NCBI GenBank assembly: GCA_025517425.1
Contig: JAOPJY010000001.1
Coordinates: 1,102,217-1,166,216 of the forward strand
DNA: 64,000 nt
Direction of reading: 5' to 3'
DNA from: Halobacteria archaeon AArc-dxtr1
GTDB taxonomy: Archaea > Halobacteriota > Halobacteria > Halobacteriales > Natrialbaceae
The translations under genes were made by a program, and so were the position numbers. The notes beneath the pieces were generated by a model. It was given only the letters and a program-made list of their open reading frames with translations, was not told the DNA's origin and did not search any database. Positions 36,061 through 45,117 of this stretch are shown here, piece by piece; within the stretch, counting starts at the first letter, position 1, and the number at the start of each line of letters is the position of its first letter.

Positions 36061-37809
36061 ATGGACGAGGATCTTCGCGAACGCGTCGAGCGCGAGGCAG
36101 AGAAGCACGCGCTGTTGAACGCGGTCAAACACGAGAGCGACGCCGACGTCGGTGCGATCATGGGGCCACTGATGGGCGACAACCCCGACTTCCGGCCCCA
36201 CGGCGGCGAGATTCCGGGCGTCGTCGGCGGCGTCGTCGGGCGGGTAAACGACCTCGCGTACGCCGACAAGCGCGAGCGACTCGAAGAGCTGGCACCCGAG
36301 GAGCTCGCCGACATCGAAGCCGAGGACGAGGAAGACGAGTACGATCTCCCCTCGCTTCCCGGCGTTTCGGAGCCGGATGACGAGGCAGCCGACGCGGACG
36401 AGGACGTGCGGATGCGCGTCGCACCCAACCCGAACGGGCCGTGGCACGTCGGCCATGCCCGCATGCCCGCAGTCATCGGCAGCTACAGAGAGCGATACGA
36501 CGGCTGGTTCTGCGTCCGTTTCGACGACACAGATCCCGAGACGAAACGTCCGGATCTCGACGCCTACGACGCCATCCTCGAGGATCTCGGCTATCTCGGC
36601 TTCGAGCCCGACGACGTCTACCGGGCGAGCGATCGCCTCGAAACCTACTACGACCACGCCCGCGAGTTGATCGAACTGGGCGGCGCCTACACCTGCTCCT
36701 GTTCGGGCGAGGAGTTCTCGGAGCTGAAGAATTCGGGCGAGGCCTGTCCCCACCGCGACAAGGACGTAGAGACCGTCCGCTCTGAGTTCGAGGCCATGAT
36801 CGACGGCGAGTACGAGAGCGGAGAGATGGTCCTGCGCGTAAAAACCGACATCACGCACAAGAACCCCGCCCTCCGGGACTGGGTGGCCTTCCGGATGATC
36901 GACACTCCCCACCCTCGCGAGGCGGCCGCCGACTACCGCTGCTGGCCCATGCTCGACTTCCAGTCAGGCGTCGACGATCACCTGCTGGGAATCAGCCACA
37001 TCATCCGCGGTATCGACCTCCAGGACTCTGCAAAGCGCCAGCGGTTCGTCTACGACTATTTCGACTGGGAGTACCCCGAAGTAGTCCACTGGGGCCACGT
37101 GCAGGTAGACGCCTACGACGTCAAAATGAGTACCTCAACCATCGCCGAGCTGATCGACGCCGGCGAGTTAGACGGCTGGGACGATCCACGCGCACCCACC
37201 CTGCAGAGCCTGCGCCAACGGGGAATCCGCGGCGACGCGATCGTCGAGGCGATGACCGGCCTCGGCACCTCCACGACCGACGTCGACCTCGCGATGAGTA
37301 CGATCTACGCGAACAACCGCGATCTAATCGACGAGGAGACTGACCGCCGATTCCTGGTCCGTGATGGCGTCGAGGTCCCCCTCGGCGGCTCGCCACCGGA
37401 CGAAGCGAACCCGCCGCTACACCCCAACCACGAGGACCGCGGTGTCCGCGAGATTCCCGTCTCGGACGCGGTCCTGATCGAGGAGGGAGACCTCCCCGAC
37501 CCCGAGGACCGCATCTGGCTCAAGGGACTGGGCTGTTTCCAGTACACCCGCAATGCGTTGCAGTACACCGGCGACGACATCGACGTCGTTCGCGAGGGTG
37601 ACGTCGACGTGATCCACTGGGTGCCAGCCCGCGAGAGCGTGTCCGTTCGCCTTCGGACGATGGAGGGAGACGTCTTCGGCCACGCAGAGCCCGGCGTCGC
37701 CGACCTCACAGACGCTGTCGTCCAGTTCGAGCGCGTCGGCTTCGCCCGAATCGAAGGGGCAGACGAAAAGTCGGATGCGGAGTTGGTTGCGTACTACGCC
37801 CACCCCTGA
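36061..37809 (+). CDS. gltX: Glutamyl-tRNA synthetase, archaeal type
   Basis: Class I synthetase, 582 residues, of the archaeal/eukaryotic GluRS-GlnRS branch. After an acidic N-terminal domain of about 115 residues come the HIGH-type motif NPNGPWHVGHARM and the KMSKS-type motif YDVKMSTSTI; the C-terminal anticodon region is beta-rich. In archaea this enzyme is usually non-discriminating and also charges tRNA-Gln for later amidation. The ATG at 36061 is favoured over the 29-codon in-frame extension upstream. Single-gene transcript. Confidence 0.94.
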   Translation: MDEDLRERVEREAEKHALLNAVKHESDADVGAIMGPLMGDNPDFRPHGGEIPGVVGGVVGRVNDLAYADKRERLEELAPEELADIEAEDEEDEYDLPSLPGVSEPDDEAADADEDVRMRVAPNPNGPWHVGHARMPAVIGSYRERYDGWFCVRFDDTDPETKRPDLDAYDAILEDLGYLGFEPDDVYRASDRLETYYDHARELIELGGAYTCSCSGEEFSELKNSGEACPHRDKDVETVRSEFEAMIDGEYESGEMVLRVKTDITHKNPALRDWVAFRMIDTPHPREAAADYRCWPMLDFQSGVDDHLLGISHIIRGIDLQDSAKRQRFVYDYFDWEYPEVVHWGHVQVDAYDVKMSTSTIAELIDAGELDGWDDPRAPTLQSLRQRGIRGDAIVEAMTGLGTSTTDVDLAMSTIYANNRDLIDEETDRRFLVRDGVEVPLGGSPPDEANPPLHPNHEDRGVREIPVSDAVLIEEGDLPDPEDRIWLKGLGCFQYTRNALQYTGDDIDVVREGDVDVIHWVPARESVSVRLRTMEGDVFGHAEPGVADLTDAVVQFERVGFARIEGADEKSDAELVAYYAHP

Positions 37810-37902
37810 AACGGAACGCGGGTGATTCGAAGGTGTAGCGGCTAGTAGGCGTGTGAACCAGTCATCGAAGCAACTATTCAGGAGTAGAGGAGGTTTGACA
37901 AT

Positions 37903-38121
37903 ATGGATGCCGGTAATTCGACCGCAAGAAAGGGGCTCGGTTTTATTTTCGTCTTCGCACTTCTTGTAGTTCTGTTACTAACCACTAGAGGCATTATCGG
38001 AGGTATCTATGGGAACCTTTCTAATGCAAACAGGGTGGTTGGGATATTATTCCTCATAATTGTAAGTTCAATCCCTTTTTGGATTGTTTACCGGTACTTT
38101 GATTCTCGGGATAAAGAGTGA
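37903..38121 (+). CDS. Small two-span membrane protein, atypical composition
   Basis: A 72-residue protein with a short polar start (MDAGNSTARK) and two hydrophobic helices, LGFIFVFALLVVLLLTT and GILFLIIVSSIPFWIVY, ending YFDSRDKE. The DNA is clearly less GC-rich than its neighbours and the codons are less biased, which suggests acquisition from elsewhere or relaxed constraint. It is isolated between gltX and the HNH gene. No family is recognised. Confidence 0.55.
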   Translation: MDAGNSTARKGLGFIFVFALLVVLLLTTRGIIGGIYGNLSNANRVVGILFLIIVSSIPFWIVYRYFDSRDKE

Positions 38122-38156
38122 ACTACCTGAACTGACCACTACCAACCGTGTCGCAG

Positions 38157-38672
38157 TCACTCCTGATCGCGGCGCTCCGCAGCCGACTCGAAGCCGAACT
38201 CCGCCTGTTCGCGGCCGCGGCGTTGTTCTCGTGCTGCGATCGCTTCGGGGTCTGGCGCAGCGTCGTCGTCTAAGCGCGCCCAGGAGTTGTGGACCTTGGC
38301 GTGACACCACCGGCAGACGAAGACGGTGATCTCGTGGCTGTCTTCACCGTCGTAGGAGAGGTGGTGCTCTTCAAGCAGCGGACGCTCCGCGGAGAGTCCC
38401 GCCCGGCGCTCTGCCAGCCCGCAGCGGACGCACTCGTGATCGTGATTGCGCGATCGAAAGTGCGAGCAGTCGGCCCAGCCGTCGTCTGTCTCGGAATCTG
38501 CGATCGGACACGCGTAGTCGTCGGCAGCGCGCTCGCGAGCGAACTCGGGGTCGTGTTGGCCGTGTTCGACGGCGTAGCGACAGCGGCCGTCGTCGGTCAG
38601 GTGATCACAGCGCTCGACGAACGCGTAGGGGTCGTCGACGCCGACCGAGGTGCCGTTTGGCGTCCGCTCCAT
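38157..38672 (-). CDS. HNH endonuclease-like zinc protein
   Basis: A 171-residue acidic protein. Two groups of Cys and His appear: CDHLTDDGRCRYAVEHG with CPIADSETDDGWADCSHF in the first 80 residues, and HECVRCGLAERR, LEEHHLSYDG and VCRWCHAKVH, an HNH-type arrangement (CxxC, HH, CxxCH) at about 80-130. The C-terminus is Glu/Arg-rich. It may be a nuclease or a structural zinc protein; no restriction or mobile partner is nearby. Divergent from the DUF192 gene. Confidence 0.75.
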   Translation of the reverse strand: MERTPNGTSVGVDDPYAFVERCDHLTDDGRCRYAVEHGQHDPEFARERAADDYACPIADSETDDGWADCSHFRSRNHDHECVRCGLAERRAGLSAERPLLEEHHLSYDGEDSHEITVFVCRWCHAKVHNSWARLDDDAAPDPEAIAAREQRRGREQAEFGFESAAERRDQE

Positions 38673-38816
38673 GTCGATCGCGCTTCGGTCGCCACGATAG
38701 TTAACTCTCGCGTCGGCGCTGTGGACACGATGTCACAGCCTCGAACTGTGGTACAATGGGGGTGCCAGTCCGCGCTCAGCGGGAGATTTTTGGGAGCCCC
38801 CTGCGAATCCCGGCCC

Positions 38817-39167
38817 GTGAAGGTGGTCCACGAATCGGACGACGGCGAGCAGATCATCGCGAGCAAAGCCGAGACGGCAGACGGGATCCTCACCCAGGGG
38901 CTGGGGCTGATGTTTCGGCGCTCGCTTCCGGCGGAGTACGCACTCGCCTTCCGGTTCGATCGGGCCAAGACCCGGAGCATCCACATGCTGTTCGTCTTCG
39001 TTCCACTCGACGTCATCTGGGTTCGCGAGGGGGTCGTCGAACGAGTCGAGCGACTGGCACCGTGGCGCGGGTTCGCGCGGGCGGAGGCGGATCTGATCCT
39101 CGAACTGCCTGCGGGCGCGGCTGCAGGCGTGAGCGCCGGCGACCGTATTCGGCTCGAGGAAGCGTGA
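38817..39167 (+). CDS. DUF192 family protein
   Basis: A 116-residue protein from a GTG codon (KVVHESDDGEQIIASKAETA). It has LTQGLGLMFRRSLPAEYALA, MLFVFVPLDVIWVREG and RAEADLILELPAGAAAG, the DUF192 beta-barrel signature. The frame is open upstream with an ATG at 38731, but that part is Ser/Arg-rich and unlike the family, so the GTG is chosen. Function of the family is unsettled. Confidence 0.75.
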   Translation: MKVVHESDDGEQIIASKAETADGILTQGLGLMFRRSLPAEYALAFRFDRAKTRSIHMLFVFVPLDVIWVREGVVERVERLAPWRGFARAEADLILELPAGAAAGVSAGDRIRLEEA

Positions 39168-39235
39168 CCGCCGACGGCCGGTCGCATTCCCAACCGGCGG
39201 GTTTAAGGTTACGGTCTCCATTAGAGGCAGGTACG

Positions 39236-39325
39236 ATGGCACGAGATACACTCTCAACGCCGTACGCCGAGGATAGAGGAAGTCGGGGCGACCCGGCTGG
39301 GCGTGAAATTCCGCGACGACACTGA
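39236..39325 (+). CDS. 29-codon upstream ORF before the LeuA-family gene
   Basis: ATG at 39236 lies about 30 nt after a TTTAAG box (39199-39206), the spacing of a leaderless start. It encodes 29 residues beginning MARDTLSTPYAEDRG and stops at 39325, overlapping the GTG used for the downstream synthase in another frame. It may regulate translation of that gene or be fortuitous. Confidence 0.3.
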   Translation: MARDTLSTPYAEDRGSRGDPAGREIPRRH

Positions 39326-40874
39326 TCGCAGTTCATCACTCTTGCCTGTAACGCATTCACCCGCCGAGACGATCGACCCCGACCGTACCGTCCGCCTGCT
39401 CGATACGACCCTTCGTGACGGCGAACAAGCCCCCGGCATCTCGCTGTCTCCGGACGAGAAAGTCGAGATCGCCCGCGCCTTAGACCGCACCGGCGCTTCG
39501 GTCATCGAGGCCGGCAGCGCCTGTACGGGCGCAGGCGAGCGACAGGCGATCTCGCGGGTGACCGATTTAGAGCTCGACGCGCGCGTAACGAGCTTCTGTC
39601 GCGGTCTCAAGACGGACATCGATCTCGCACTCGAGTGTGACGTCGACGGCATCCACCTCGTCGTTCCCGCGAGCGACCGCCACGTCGAGGACAAGGTCGG
39701 CACCTCCCGCGAGGAGAACGTCGAGCGGACGGCTGAACTCGTCTCCTACGCCAAAGACCAGGGGCTGTGGGTCGAGGTCATCGGCGAGGACGGCTCGCGG
39801 GCCGATCTGGACTATCTGGAGACCCTTATGCAAGCCGCCCTCGAGGCTGGCGCCGACCGAACCTGCTTTGCCGACACGGTCGGCCACACCGGCCCGGAGC
39901 GCACCGCCGAAGCCGTCTCCCGACTGGCCGAACTGGGTCCCGTAAGCGCTCACACCCACGACGACCTCGGGCTGGGCGTCGCAAACGCGCTCGCGGCGAT
40001 CTCCGCGGGCGCAGACCTGGTCCACTGCACCGTCAACGGGTTGGGCGAACGCGCGGGCAACGTCGCCCTAGAGGAGGTCGCGATCGCGTTAGAGCACGTC
40101 TACAATGTCGAAACCGTGGAGTTGACGGAGCTGTACGACCTCTCACAGCTCGTCTCACGAGCGACGGGCGTCGCGCTCCCACCGAACAAGGCGGTCGTCG
40201 GCGAGAACGCCTTCACCCACGAGAGCGGTATCCACACCGACGGAACGTTAAAAGACGACAAGATGTACGAGCCGTACCCACCCGAAACGGTGGGACGCGA
40301 GCGCCGACTCGCGCTTGGCAAACACACCGGTCGCGCGGGCGTCCGAGCTGCCTTAGAAGAGCACGATGTCGCAGCCGACGAAGACGAGGTTGCTGAGATC
40401 GCCCAGCGAGTGACTCAACTTGGCGACCGGGGTCGGCGCGTCACGGACGCCGACCTGCTTGCTGTCGCCGAGGACGTCACCGGCGACGAGCACGATCGCG
40501 TCGTGGAGCTGGTCGACCTCGCAGCGACGAGCGGTGGACCGGTCCCGACCGCCAGCGTCCGGCTGGACGTAGCCGGCGAGGAGCGCGTCGCAAGCGGCAC
40601 GGGATCGGGGCCCGTCGACGCCGCAGTGTCGGCGGTCAGAACCGCGCTGGGCTCCGCAGCCGACGCCGAGTTAGAGGCTTATCAGGTCGACGCCGTCACC
40701 GGCGGCACCGACGCGATCGTCACCGTCGAGGTGACGATGAGCCGCGACGACCGCACTGTGACGGTCGCCAGAAGCGAAGCCGACATCACACGCGCCAGCG
40801 TCGAAGCAATGGTCGACGCACTGGACCGACTGCTGGAGTCGGACGCACAGGCACTCGCACCGGCAGACGACTGA
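39303..40874 (+). CDS. LeuA-family synthase with regulatory domain ((R)-citramalate or 2-isopropylmalate synthase)
   Basis: A 523-residue DRE-TIM enzyme. The catalytic barrel has [36 protein letters not shown] and [16 protein letters not shown], and [13 protein letters not shown] follows. From about residue 390 it has the LeuA dimerisation/effector domain ([20 protein letters not shown] to the end), which the short paralogue at 4795 lacks. In haloarchaea this type is usually the citramalate synthase that makes 2-oxobutyrate for isoleucine from pyruvate, but sequence alone does not separate it from LeuA. The start is GTG 39303 or TTG 39342; neither has a Shine-Dalgarno. Confidence 0.88.
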   Translation: MKFRDDTDRSSSLLPVTHSPAETIDPDRTVRLLDTTLRDGEQAPGISLSPDEKVEIARALDRTGASVIEAGSACTGAGERQAISRVTDLELDARVTSFCRGLKTDIDLALECDVDGIHLVVPASDRHVEDKVGTSREENVERTAELVSYAKDQGLWVEVIGEDGSRADLDYLETLMQAALEAGADRTCFADTVGHTGPERTAEAVSRLAELGPVSAHTHDDLGLGVANALAAISAGADLVHCTVNGLGERAGNVALEEVAIALEHVYNVETVELTELYDLSQLVSRATGVALPPNKAVVGENAFTHESGIHTDGTLKDDKMYEPYPPETVGRERRLALGKHTGRAGVRAALEEHDVAADEDEVAEIAQRVTQLGDRGRRVTDADLLAVAEDVTGDEHDRVVELVDLAATSGGPVPTASVRLDVAGEERVASGTGSGPVDAAVSAVRTALGSAADAELEAYQVDAVTGGTDAIVTVEVTMSRDDRTVTVARSEADITRASVEAMVDALDRLLESDAQALAPADD

Positions 40875-40899
40875 GTTGGCTTGCGAATCGCCGCCCGGA

Positions 40900-41097
40900 T
40901 CACTCGAAGTACTTTTTCGAGATGACGCCCCGCGGGTCGAGTATGTAGACCGCCGCCAGGAACAGCGCCAGCACGACGACGAACAGCCGCGCTACGTCGC
41001 CGACCGAGTCCGGTACACCGGGCTCTAACGTGATCGCCATCAAGCCGGCGACGACGATCCAGATCGCGCCAATCACCAGTCGTTGTCGGTCGTCCAT
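40900..41097 (-). CDS. Small two-span membrane protein
   Basis: A 65-residue protein: MDDRQRLVIGAIWIVVAGLM gives the first helix, ARLFVVVLALFLAAVYIL the second, and the tail is DPRGVISKKYFE. The short acidic linker (EPGVPDSVGD) would sit outside and both ends in the cytoplasm. It is convergent with the LeuA-family gene. Function unknown. Confidence 0.65.
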   Translation of the reverse strand: MDDRQRLVIGAIWIVVAGLMAITLEPGVPDSVGDVARLFVVVLALFLAAVYILDPRGVISKKYFE

Positions 41098-41264
41098 ACC
41101 GAGGCTTCGGGTCGAGTGAGGAGAATCGTTCGGATTTCAGATGAGAGGATATTGCAGAGATACTGCGAGCCGAGCGGTTCGAACAAACGAAATGGATCTA
41201 CCGACTCACAGGGTGGGGCACTCTCACGGCGAACAGTTATGAACTAGCCAGCGGTTGTCGGCGT

Positions 41265-41459
41265 ATGCGAATCGTAGTTAACCAGTCGACAAAAACTGTA
41301 CACAAACCGTCATGTGGCGACAGCATTCATCCAGCGATCTGCGGCGCGTTGTGGCACGTTCCGGAAGACCAGATCAGCGTTACGACGGATGGCGAACTCG
41401 CGTCGACCCACGAGTTCGATCAGTGCGGGCGGTGTTTCGAGGGCGCTGGCGGGTACTGA
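41265..41459 (+). CDS. Small Cys/His protein, function unknown
   Basis: A 64-residue protein with HKPSCGDSIHPAICGALWH and a C-terminal CGRCF, so four Cys and several His could bind a metal. The ATG at 41265 is about 28 nt after a TTATGAAC box. No other recognisable motif; the reading frame is intact and moderately acidic. Confidence 0.5.
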   Translation: MRIVVNQSTKTVHKPSCGDSIHPAICGALWHVPEDQISVTTDGELASTHEFDQCGRCFEGAGGY

Positions 41460-41562
41460 GTACCGGCGTGTTCGAGCCGGAGTGAGTGGTGGTGGTTTTG
41501 CCTGCGTTTGCACACAGAGTCATCTTCTACTGAAAGGGTGAACAGCCCGTAGCGGAGAACAC

Positions 41563-41886
41563 ATGGTACTCATTGTTGGCAGCGAGGACAGTGCAGAAGC
41601 ACCAGGCGAATCGGTCGTCATCGAACACGAGTACGATGCGGAAACGCCGGCGAGCATCGCGGTCGTACAGGCGATCTGTGCACTCGAAGATGTCGATCCA
41701 GTCGAGATGACACGGGAGCTCGGTATCACCCTCTACGAGCAGATCGATCCGGAGGCACTCGACGCGATGCTCGCAGATGGCACCGGAACCGGAGAGGTCG
41801 TCATCTCGTTTGCGCTCGTCAACAGCGAAACGTACCGGGTGCAGGTTGCAGACACGGGAACAGTCGTCGTCTATCGAGAATCCTGA
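41563..41886 (+). CDS. HalOD1-type output domain protein
   Basis: A 107-residue protein matching the haloarchaeal output domain HalOD1: TPASIAVVQAICALEDVDPV, LGITLYEQIDPEALDAMLAD and VVISFALVNSETYRVQVADT. This domain occurs alone or at the end of response regulators in haloarchaea and is thought to act in signalling. No kinase or receiver is adjacent. Confidence 0.75.
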   Translation: MVLIVGSEDSAEAPGESVVIEHEYDAETPASIAVVQAICALEDVDPVEMTRELGITLYEQIDPEALDAMLADGTGTGEVVISFALVNSETYRVQVADTGTVVVYRES

Positions 41887-41971
41887 TCGCACGCAGTATT
41901 ACGGTGGTGTTCAACGAGCGGTCTCGATATCCAGAAGGAGACGCTACGCTCGCCGTGTTGTTCGCGTAAAA

Positions 41972-41992
41972 CGCCGAGAGGGAGATTTGAAC
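41972..41992 (-). repeat. Partial copy of tRNA-Ser(CGA) 3' end
   Basis: Twenty-one bases identical to 42107-42127, the discriminator, acceptor 3' strand and part of the T-arm of the adjacent tRNA-Ser. The flank on the tRNA-distal side is also similar over about 30 bases (41943-41971 versus 42077-42106). The T-arm part pairs with an inverted copy at 42034-42045. Confidence 0.8.
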
Positions 41993-42053
41993 AACGTCCA
42001 GACGTGCTCGCTTCGCTGCGCGCGACTGGTCTCGTTCAAACTCCCCTGTATCG

Positions 42054-42105
42054 TTTTCAGCAGCACGAACGACTCGCTACGCTCGCCGTCTTGTGCTGCT
42101 GAAAA
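42054..42105. repeat. 13-bp perfect inverted repeat next to tRNA-Ser 3' end
   Basis: TTTTCAGCAGCAC (42054-42066) and its exact reverse complement (42093-42105) enclose 26 bases containing CTCGCTACGCTCGCC. The right arm ends 1 nt before the tRNA gene. On the tRNA strand this would form a strong hairpin directly after the tRNA. Confidence 0.85.
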
Positions 42106-42106
42106 G

Positions 42107-42191
42107 CGCCGAGAGGGAGATTTGAACTCCCGAGTCCGTGGGGACAGCAGATTTCGAATCTGCCGCCTTGGCCGGGCTAGGCTATCTCGGC
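42107..42191 (-). tRNA. tRNA-Ser(CGA)
   Basis: On the minus strand, acceptor GCCGAGA pairs with TCTCGGC. The anticodon stem-loop GCAGA-TTCGAAA-TCTGC carries CGA. There is a long variable arm, T-arm GGGAGTTCAAATCTCCC and discriminator G. CCA is not encoded. Confidence 0.95.
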
Positions 42192-42328
42192 TCAACGTAG
42201 AGTACCGCAGTGACGTTTTTACCCGTTTCGATTCCGGCCGGCTCTGACCCGACGACGGCGTCCACCCTGGCGAGTGAGTCTCGGGGAAACCGACTCGTCG
42301 GAAGCGAAGGATATCGACAGAGAACTCG

Positions 42329-45022
42329 TTATCCGGTGTTCTTCATCCCGGCGGCGATTCCCTTGACGGTCAGGCGCAGGGTTCGTTCCTCGACGTCGGT
42401 TCGGTGGGTTCGGTCGAGGAGGTAGGTCTGAAGCTCGTTCAGTGGATCGACATACGGATTCCGTCGCTCGAGATTCTCGCCGAGCCAGTCGCGGGTGTGG
42501 AGCTCGTCGCGCTGGCCGATCTCGGTGATCAGATCGGTGGCGCGGTCGTACTCGTCGGTCAGACGGGGGAAGAACGTCTCCCGGAGATCCTCGTCGGCGA
42601 GGTCAGCGTAATCGGCGGCGATCTCGAGGTCGGTTCGAGAGAGCGAGAGGGCGGCGTTGTCGAGGGTCGTCTGGAAGAACGCCCAGTCGTCGTACATCTG
42701 CTGGAGCGTCTCCATGGAGCCGCCGTCATCGAGGTAGGCGTCGATACCGGAGGCGATCGTGTACCAGCCCGGGAGGATGCACCGCGACTGGGTCCAGGAG
42801 AAGACCCACGGAATCGCACGCAGATCTTCGACGGTCCGCTCGCCGGAACGTGAGGCAGGACGCGAACCGAGGTCTAAGTTCTCGATGACGGAGATTGGCG
42901 TCGCTTGCTCGAAGTACTCGACGAAGCCCTCGGACTCGAGGAGGTCTCGATACTCCGTCCGGGCGGCGTTTGCCATCGTCTCCATGGCCTCCATCCACTC
43001 CTCGGGGATGTCCTCTTCGGGCTGGCGAATCGAGTACAGCCGCGATCGGAGTTGGGCGTTTAGCATCTGCTCGATGTTTCGCTCGGCGATGCGTGGATTG
43101 CCGTACTTTTCGGCGATCGCCTCGCCCTGCTCGGTGAACTTGACCTGGCCGGTGATCGTGTTGTTCGGCAAGGCGAGCAGCGCCTCGTTCATCGGGCCGC
43201 CGCCCCGCGAGATCGAGCCGCCGCGGCCGTGGAACAGCCGCATCGTCACGTCGTAGTCATCACAGATCTCGCCGAGTCGGCGCTGGTTCTTGTACAGCGA
43301 CCAGTTCGCCGCCAGGAAGCCGTTTTCTTTGTTCGAGTCGGAGTAGCCGAGCATGATCTCCTGGGTCTGGCCGCGGGCCTCGAGAGCCTGGCTGTAGGCC
43401 TCGTTTTCGAAGAGCGTCCCCATGATCCGACGGGCGCCCGAGAGGGCGTACTCGGTCTCGAGCAGGGGCACGATGTCGATCCCGCAGTGTTCGGGCAGGG
43501 AGACGACGCCGGCCTGATCGGCGAGGAAGAGGACTTCCATGACGTGACTCGGCTCGTCGTTCATCGAGATGCAGTAGGTGTCGATCGCCTCGACGCCGTA
43601 CTCGGTCTGCCAGTCTCCAAGGTTGGCGAACAGCCCGAACACTTTCTGAGCGTCCTCGGAGACGTCGTCCTGGACCGCCTCCAGATCGATGATCGGCTCG
43701 TCTTGGAGGATCGCGTCGGTGAGCAGTTCGACGCGCTCGTCCTCCGAAAGCGATCGGTAGTCGATGTCCTCCTGTTCGAGCGCCTCCGCGATCGCGCCGG
43801 TGTGTTTGGCCTGGTGTTGGCGCAGGTCGAGACTCGCCAGCGAGAAGCCAAAGGTCGACACCTGCCGGCGCAGAGGATCGACGTGGGCGTCGACGACCGA
43901 CCCCGCGCTGTTCTCGCGAAGACTCTCGGCGAGTACGTCCAAGTCGGCGCGCAGCTCATCGGCGTCCTCGTAGCCGCCCGGTCGGACGTCACCGACGCGC
44001 TCTAAGCGCTCGCGCATCAGCTTTAGCTTCTGGCGGTAGGGCTCACCCGGATAGCGTTCCTCGGCGGTCTTCGCGCTCCCGGGGAGTCGATCCTGGTCGC
44101 GCTCTAAGCTCTCCTGGAATGCGCCGTTGGCGTCGATTCGGCTCCCGTCCTGGCTCAGGACACCAGAGAGGCGTTTTAACTGCTCTCGGTAGCGGTCGAG
44201 GATGACTCGGCGCTGGCGTTCTAACGTGTTCGCCGTTACCTCGGGGGTGACGAAGGGGTTCCCGTCGCGGTCGCTGCCAGCCCACGAGCGGAACTCGAAG
44301 AGTTTGGGGATGTCGACGCTCTCACCGACTTCGTCCTCGACGGCGACGGTGAGCTCGTCGTAGACCTCGCCGACGACGTCGAACAGCGTGTTCTCTAAGT
44401 ACCACTGGACGTTTCGGGCCTCGTCTTCGACCTCGGGCTGGCGCTTGCGGACCTGGGGGGTCTGCCAGAGGCTCGTAACCTCGGCGTCGACGTCGCGCCA
44501 GACCTGTTCGCGCTCCTTGTCGGTCAGCAAGCGCTCGTCCAGTGTTTCGAGGTGGTTCGCGACCGACCGGAGCTTGGCCTTGACCGTTTTACGCCGCGCC
44601 TCGGTCGGGTGGGCGGTGAACGTCGGCTCGATGAGGACGTCGTCTAAAATTTGGCGTACCGTCTCCATGTCCTCCTCGGCGAGTTCCTCGGCGGCTGTCT
44701 CTAAGCTATCCTCGAGAGTTCCCTCCTGGGACCCCTCGCGAATCGAGCGGACACGCTCGCGCTCCTCGGCTAAGTTGATCAACTCGAAATAGGTGGTGAA
44801 CGCGCGGGCGACGATCCGCTGTTGGTTCGGCGAGAGGTTCGCGAGCGTGTTCGCCAACTGCTCACGAGAGTCGAGTTCGCCGTCACGGTAGGCGATCGAC
44901 GACTGGCGAGCAGATTCAACCGTCTCGAACGACCGTCGCGAGGTCTGTTCTTTGAGGACGTCTCCGAGCAGCGCCCCCAGTTCGCGTACATCCTGCCGGA
45001 CGTCCCTGTTGTGTAAACTCAT
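42329..45022 (-). CDS. ppc: Phosphoenolpyruvate carboxylase
   Basis: Adds bicarbonate to PEP to give oxaloacetate, an anaplerotic reaction. The 897-residue protein has the bacterial-type signatures FTAHPTEARRKTVKAKL (catalytic His), EIMLGYSDSNKENGFLAANW (Lys/Arg active site), FHGRGGSISRGGGP and the C-terminal GMKNTG. The ATG at 45022 (MSLHNRDVRQDVRELG) is chosen over the extension upstream, which lacks conservation. It pairs functionally with the malic enzyme gene at 50405 at the PEP-pyruvate-C4 node. Monocistronic. Confidence 0.96.
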   Translation of the reverse strand: MSLHNRDVRQDVRELGALLGDVLKEQTSRRSFETVESARQSSIAYRDGELDSREQLANTLANLSPNQQRIVARAFTTYFELINLAEERERVRSIREGSQEGTLEDSLETAAEELAEEDMETVRQILDDVLIEPTFTAHPTEARRKTVKAKLRSVANHLETLDERLLTDKEREQVWRDVDAEVTSLWQTPQVRKRQPEVEDEARNVQWYLENTLFDVVGEVYDELTVAVEDEVGESVDIPKLFEFRSWAGSDRDGNPFVTPEVTANTLERQRRVILDRYREQLKRLSGVLSQDGSRIDANGAFQESLERDQDRLPGSAKTAEERYPGEPYRQKLKLMRERLERVGDVRPGGYEDADELRADLDVLAESLRENSAGSVVDAHVDPLRRQVSTFGFSLASLDLRQHQAKHTGAIAEALEQEDIDYRSLSEDERVELLTDAILQDEPIIDLEAVQDDVSEDAQKVFGLFANLGDWQTEYGVEAIDTYCISMNDEPSHVMEVLFLADQAGVVSLPEHCGIDIVPLLETEYALSGARRIMGTLFENEAYSQALEARGQTQEIMLGYSDSNKENGFLAANWSLYKNQRRLGEICDDYDVTMRLFHGRGGSISRGGGPMNEALLALPNNTITGQVKFTEQGEAIAEKYGNPRIAERNIEQMLNAQLRSRLYSIRQPEEDIPEEWMEAMETMANAARTEYRDLLESEGFVEYFEQATPISVIENLDLGSRPASRSGERTVEDLRAIPWVFSWTQSRCILPGWYTIASGIDAYLDDGGSMETLQQMYDDWAFFQTTLDNAALSLSRTDLEIAADYADLADEDLRETFFPRLTDEYDRATDLITEIGQRDELHTRDWLGENLERRNPYVDPLNELQTYLLDRTHRTDVEERTLRLTVKGIAAGMKNTG

Positions 45023-45117
45023 ACCGGATCGGTACGCGCGCCACGTCAAAAATCCATTGCACTGGGACGGTCTCCGACGATAAATCATGCTGCCGGCAAA
45101 CTGGGCCGCGAAACCGA

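Noticed and set aside
41887-42106. CRISPR-like repeat array
   Set aside because: Only two copies of different length with tRNA homology; no regular spacing or cas genes.
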